From NCBI GenBank assembly GCA_946222495.1, contig CAMICF010000041.1, positions 1 through 16,844 of the forward strand: 16,844 nt of DNA, read 5' to 3'. This stretch comes from an uncultured Janibacter sp. Lineage in GTDB: Bacteria > Actinomycetota > Actinomycetes > Actinomycetales > Dermatophilaceae. Below, in pieces: positions 14,102-16,844 of this stretch (the stretch's first letter is position 1; each line of letters starts with the position of its first letter). The translations under genes were made by a program, and so were the position numbers. Under the pieces are notes generated by a model. It saw only the letters and a list, made by a program, of their open reading frames with translations, was not told the origin of the DNA and did not search any database.

Positions 14102-14497
14102 GTGACTGTGCCGAACCTCCCGATCGACCCCTCCGGACCCCCTCGACTCGCCGGGGCGGTGTGTCTGGCGGAGGCTCTGCTGCTCCTCGTGACCGCCGGG
14201 ATGTACGGGATCGAGCTCCTCGGCGGCGAGGCCTTCGACGCCAACACCGCGTCCATGTCGCTCGTCGTCTCGTTGATCTTCGCCCTCCTGCTCCTCGTCC
14301 TCGGGATGTCGTGGTTCCGGGGCCGGGAGTGGCCGCGGATGCCCACGATCGTGTGGAACGCCCTTCTCCTCCCGGCCGCCTGGACCCTCGGCGCGTCGAG
14401 CGGGCTGTGGTTCGGCATCGGTCTGGCCGTCCTCGCGGTGGCCGGTGTCGTCGCTGCGCTCCTGTCGCCGATGCACTACGACGACCGGGCCATGTGA
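14102..14497 (+). CDS. Small membrane protein with four helices
   Basis: The product is 131 aa from GTG 14102; an earlier in-frame GTG at 14075 would place the -10 inside the gene and is rejected. Predicted membrane helices lie at about residues 15-38, 51-71, 79-97 and 102-122, joined by short loops (WFRGREWPRM between the second and third). The tail PMHYDDRAM is polar. I do not recognise a named family; similar small actinobacterial membrane proteins are annotated as hypothetical. The stop is 1 nt before the amidase ATG, so the two are coupled. Confidence 0.8.
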   Translation: MTVPNLPIDPSGPPRLAGAVCLAEALLLLVTAGMYGIELLGGEAFDANTASMSLVVSLIFALLLLVLGMSWFRGREWPRMPTIVWNALLLPAAWTLGASSGLWFGIGLAVLAVAGVVAALLSPMHYDDRAM

Positions 14498-14498
14498 C

Positions 14499-16202
14499 AT
14501 GGGGGTCGACGTCGTCGAGGCGGACATCGCCGGCCTGAGGGAGGCCCTCGAGTCGGGGGAGACGACGAGCGTGGACCTCGTGCGGGCCCATCTCGAGCGC
14601 ATCGCGGCCTACGACTCCGGCGGGATCCGGCTCAACGCCGTGGTCGTCATGAACCCGGACGCCCTCGACGACGCCGCCGCCTCGGACCGACGCCGGAGCG
14701 AAGGGAGGCCCCTCGGCCCCCTCGACGGCATCCCCTACACGGCGAAGGACTCCTACCTCGTCCGGGGGCTGGCCTGCGCGAGCGGGTCGCCGGCCTTCGC
14801 CGACCTCGTGGCCCAGCGCGATGCCTTCACTATCGAGCGGCTCCGCGCGGCCGGAGCCGTGCTCATCGGCCTGACGAACATGCCGCCGATGGCCAACGGG
14901 GGCATGCAGCGGGGCGTCTACGGACGCGCCGAGAGCCCGTACAACGGTGACTACCTCACCTCGGCCTTCGCCTCCGGGTCGTCCAACGGCTCGGGCACGG
15001 CCACCGCGGCGAGCTTCGCGGTCTTCGGCCTCGGCGAGGAGACGTGGTCCTCGGGCCGCGCCCCCGCGAGCAACAACGCGCTGTGCGCCTACACCCCCTC
15101 TCGCGGGGTGATCTCCGTCCGCGGCAACTGGCCGCTCGTCCCGTCGATGGACGTCGTCGTGCCGCACACCCGGACCATGGCGGACCTGCTCGAGGTGCTC
15201 GACGTCGTCGTCGCCGACGACCCCGACACGACCGGCGACCTCTGGCGCACCCAGCCGTGGGTCGAGGTCCCCGCTCCCTCGAGCGTGCGCCCCGACGCGT
15301 ACCCGGCCCTGCGCACGGGTGACGGGTCCGCCCTTCGCGGGGTGCGTCTCGGGGTGCCGCGGATGTACCTCGGCACCGACGAGGAGGCGGGCACCGGGAC
15401 CGGCTTCGGCGGACCGACGGGGGAGCGCATCGCGCCCCGGCCGAGCGCGCTGGACCTCTTCGCCGAGGCCCGCGCGGCGCTCGAGGCCGCGGGCGCGGAG
15501 GTCCTCGAGACGGACTTTCCGGTGGTCTCCAGGTACGACGGGGACCGCGCTGGCGCGCCGACCGTGGCGACCCGCGGTCTGCTGCCGGAGGGGTACCTCG
15601 AGGAGGAGATCTGGGAGCAGTCGATGTGGGGGTGGGAGACCTTCCTCCGGGCCAACGGTGACCCCCGGCTCCACCGCCTCGCCGACGTCGACGGGGCGGC
15701 CATCTTCCCGGCTCCGGAGGGGGCCCTCCCGGACCGGTACGGGGAGCTCGACTTCGACCTGGCCCAGTACGTCACCCGGGCGCGGGAGTCCGGGGTCGTC
15801 GAGGACGTCACCTCCCTCCCGCTGCTCGAGGGCGGTCTGCGCGGCCTCGAGGAGACCCGCCGGGTCGACCTCGAGGAGTGGATGGACGAGCTCGGTCTGG
15901 ACGCCGTGGTCTTCCCGGCCGTCGCCGACGTCGGGCCGGCCGACGCGGACGTCGACGACGCGTCGGCGGCGCTCGCGTGGCGCAACGGTGTCTGGGTCGC
16001 CAACGGCAACCTCGTCCCGCGCCACCTGGGCATCCCGACCGTCACCGTGTCGATGGGCACGATGGCCGACATCGGCATGCCGGTCGGGCTGACCTTCGCC
16101 GGTCGGGGGTGGGACGACACCCGTCTGCTGCGGTTGGCCGCCGCCTTCGAGGCGACCGGTCAGCGTCGCACCGCGCCCCCGCGGACGCCCCCGCTCGGCT
16201 GA
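14499..16202 (+). CDS. Amidase signature (AS) family hydrolase
   Basis: The product is 567 aa, long for the AS family (about 450-550). AS enzymes hydrolyse amides with a Ser-cisSer-Lys triad. Here Lys83 lies in DGIPYTAKDSYLVRG, the cis-Ser is Ser161 in ASGSSNGSGTA, and the nucleophile is Ser185 in GEETWSSGRAPASN. The 24-residue spacing between the two Ser fits the family. The nucleophile segment departs from the usual DTGGSIRxP: Trp-Ser replaces Gly-Gly before Ser185 and Gly follows it. Substrate is unknown. ATG 14499 follows the upstream stop by 1 nt; an earlier in-frame ATG at 14445 lies inside the membrane-protein gene. It has no signal peptide. It converges on the FtsK-like gene with a 12-nt gap. 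Confidence 0.9.
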   Translation: MGVDVVEADIAGLREALESGETTSVDLVRAHLERIAAYDSGGIRLNAVVVMNPDALDDAAASDRRRSEGRPLGPLDGIPYTAKDSYLVRGLACASGSPAFADLVAQRDAFTIERLRAAGAVLIGLTNMPPMANGGMQRGVYGRAESPYNGDYLTSAFASGSSNGSGTATAASFAVFGLGEETWSSGRAPASNNALCAYTPSRGVISVRGNWPLVPSMDVVVPHTRTMADLLEVLDVVVADDPDTTGDLWRTQPWVEVPAPSSVRPDAYPALRTGDGSALRGVRLGVPRMYLGTDEEAGTGTGFGGPTGERIAPRPSALDLFAEARAALEAAGAEVLETDFPVVSRYDGDRAGAPTVATRGLLPEGYLEEEIWEQSMWGWETFLRANGDPRLHRLADVDGAAIFPAPEGALPDRYGELDFDLAQYVTRARESGVVEDVTSLPLLEGGLRGLEETRRVDLEEWMDELGLDAVVFPAVADVGPADADVDDASAALAWRNGVWVANGNLVPRHLGIPTVTVSMGTMADIGMPVGLTFAGRGWDDTRLLRLAAAFEATGQRRTAPPRTPPLG

Positions 16203-16214
16203 GCCCCGGCGTCG

Positions 16215-16844
16215 TCACCGGGCGACCTGGACCTCCTCGGCCCGCCCGTCGGCGACGAGGTAGCCCCGGCCGGGGAGACGCTGCAGCGGAGGGACCCGCA
16301 GGCCGAGCGCATCGCCGTCGGCCCGGCTCGTCGGCTGCAGGAGGATCCCGGTACGGGCCCGCCCGATCTCGGCGACGAGACCCCGCAGCTGCGTCGTGGC
16401 GACCTGGGTGGTGCTCACCGCCATGACGAGACCCCGGTCCGCGTCGACCCGGCGCACGATCTCCCGGAGCACCTCGGTGACGGGGGCGTCGTCGAGCCGG
16501 TCCGCGTCGTCGACGACCACGGCGAGGTCGGGGTGCCGCTGTCGCAGGGCGACGAGCGCGTCGCGGTCCTCGGCGCCGAACCGTGGGCAGCCCTCGAGGT
16601 CGGGGTGCGAAGGGAGGTCCGCGCCGCCGATGACCGCCAGGGGGTGACCGGCTCGTGACGCCTGCCGGGCGAGGGTCGCGAGGGTCGTCGTGCGGCCGCT
16701 GCGGGCGGGTCCGCAGACGAGCAGGCGTCGGGCGCCGGCGGTCCGCCAGGAGACGGGGTCGCGTCCCCACCCGCCGACCCCGACGGCGAGCAGGTCGGGC
16801 GTCGGTGGGGGCAGGGCGGCGATGTCGGACTCCTCCGGCAGGGG
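16215..16844 (-). CDS. FtsK/EccC-like ATPase, C-terminal part (runs off the window)
   Basis: A minus-strand frame is open from the window edge to a stop at 16215, giving the last 209 residues of a larger protein. It contains a P-loop, LLVCGPARSGRTTTLATLA, with Arg where Walker A has Lys, then a Walker B strand LAVVVDDADRL. A domain of this kind is the last, often degenerate, ATPase module of EccC-type type VII secretion ATPases and of FHA-FtsK fusion proteins of actinobacteria. The true start, and any FHA domain or membrane helices, are outside the window. Whether it belongs to an ESX locus or is a stand-alone FtsK-like protein cannot be told here. Confidence 0.75.
   Translation of the reverse strand, partial: PLPEESDIAALPPPTPDLLAVGVGGWGRDPVSWRTAGARRLLVCGPARSGRTTTLATLARQASRAGHPLAVIGGADLPSHPDLEGCPRFGAEDRDALVALRQRHPDLAVVVDDADRLDDAPVTEVLREIVRRVDADRGLVMAVSTTQVATTQLRGLVAEIGRARTGILLQPTSRADGDALGLRVPPLQRLPGRGYLVADGRAEEVQVAR

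Noticed and set aside
14085..16025. A 646-aa frame antisense to the amidase
   Set aside because: It is an antisense shadow: it covers a gene with an intact catalytic triad and its own translation shows no domain.
1..16844. CRISPR array, tRNA/rRNA gene, insertion sequence or prophage
   Set aside because: I saw no spaced direct repeats, no cloverleaf sequence and no transposase, integrase or structural phage gene. This was by eye; tRNAscan or an IS search would settle it.

Overview
The window is very GC-rich (roughly 72% by eye) and densely coded, with GC-ending codons, several GTG starts and many start codons placed 6-9 nt after a -10-like hexamer. A WhiB1-type iron-sulfur protein, a PdtaS-type histidine kinase, a ~180 kDa NAD-glutamate dehydrogenase and a WS/DGAT acyltransferase together point to an actinobacterium. 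Gene content and style suggest the Micrococcales, perhaps Intrasporangiaceae (inference). Several neighbours also sit close together in Mycobacterium tuberculosis (whiB1/pdtaS at Rv3219-Rv3220c; a tgs gene beside Rv3235), so this looks like ordinary conserved chromosome. I see no tRNA, rRNA, CRISPR, insertion sequence or prophage gene.

Left part (1-3932). The 5' end of an Rv3235-like gene and a membrane-anchored LysM gene lie on the minus strand. Divergent from them is a plus-strand gene whose product looks like two tandem Sm-like barrels. It converges on a small excisionase-type HTH gene. Divergent from the HTH gene is a two-gene operon: a SAF/CpaB-like membrane protein and a CpaE/MinD-like ATPase with a degenerate P-loop, with no other pilus genes in view.

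Middle (3985-12098). A WS/DGAT-type acyltransferase with a Gln in place of the usual second His of its active-site motif is coupled to a DUF6912-like gene. That gene overlaps a DUF2505 gene tail-to-tail. Upstream of DUF2505, also on minus, are two overlapping small helical genes (95 and 173 aa); the longer has a WXG motif at the position expected for an ESX/WXG100 protein. Divergent from these is the 1,596-aa NAD-dependent glutamate dehydrogenase.

Right part (12131-16844). pdtaS follows gdh and converges on whiB1, with a likely whiB1 terminator between them. A divergent, relatively AT-rich region separates whiB1 from a four-helix membrane protein coupled to an amidase. The amidase converges on the 3' end of an FtsK/EccC-like ATPase that runs off the window.

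The observations I would follow first are: (i) a 7-mer, CGAAGGG, found 17 times on either strand and resembling the SpoIIIE recognition sequence; (ii) the WXG-like pair with an FtsK/EccC-like ATPase in the same region; (iii) the tandem Sm-like protein in a lineage usually described as lacking Hfq; (iv) the CpaB/CpaE-like pair without a Tad locus; and (v) the run of apparently leaderless genes.
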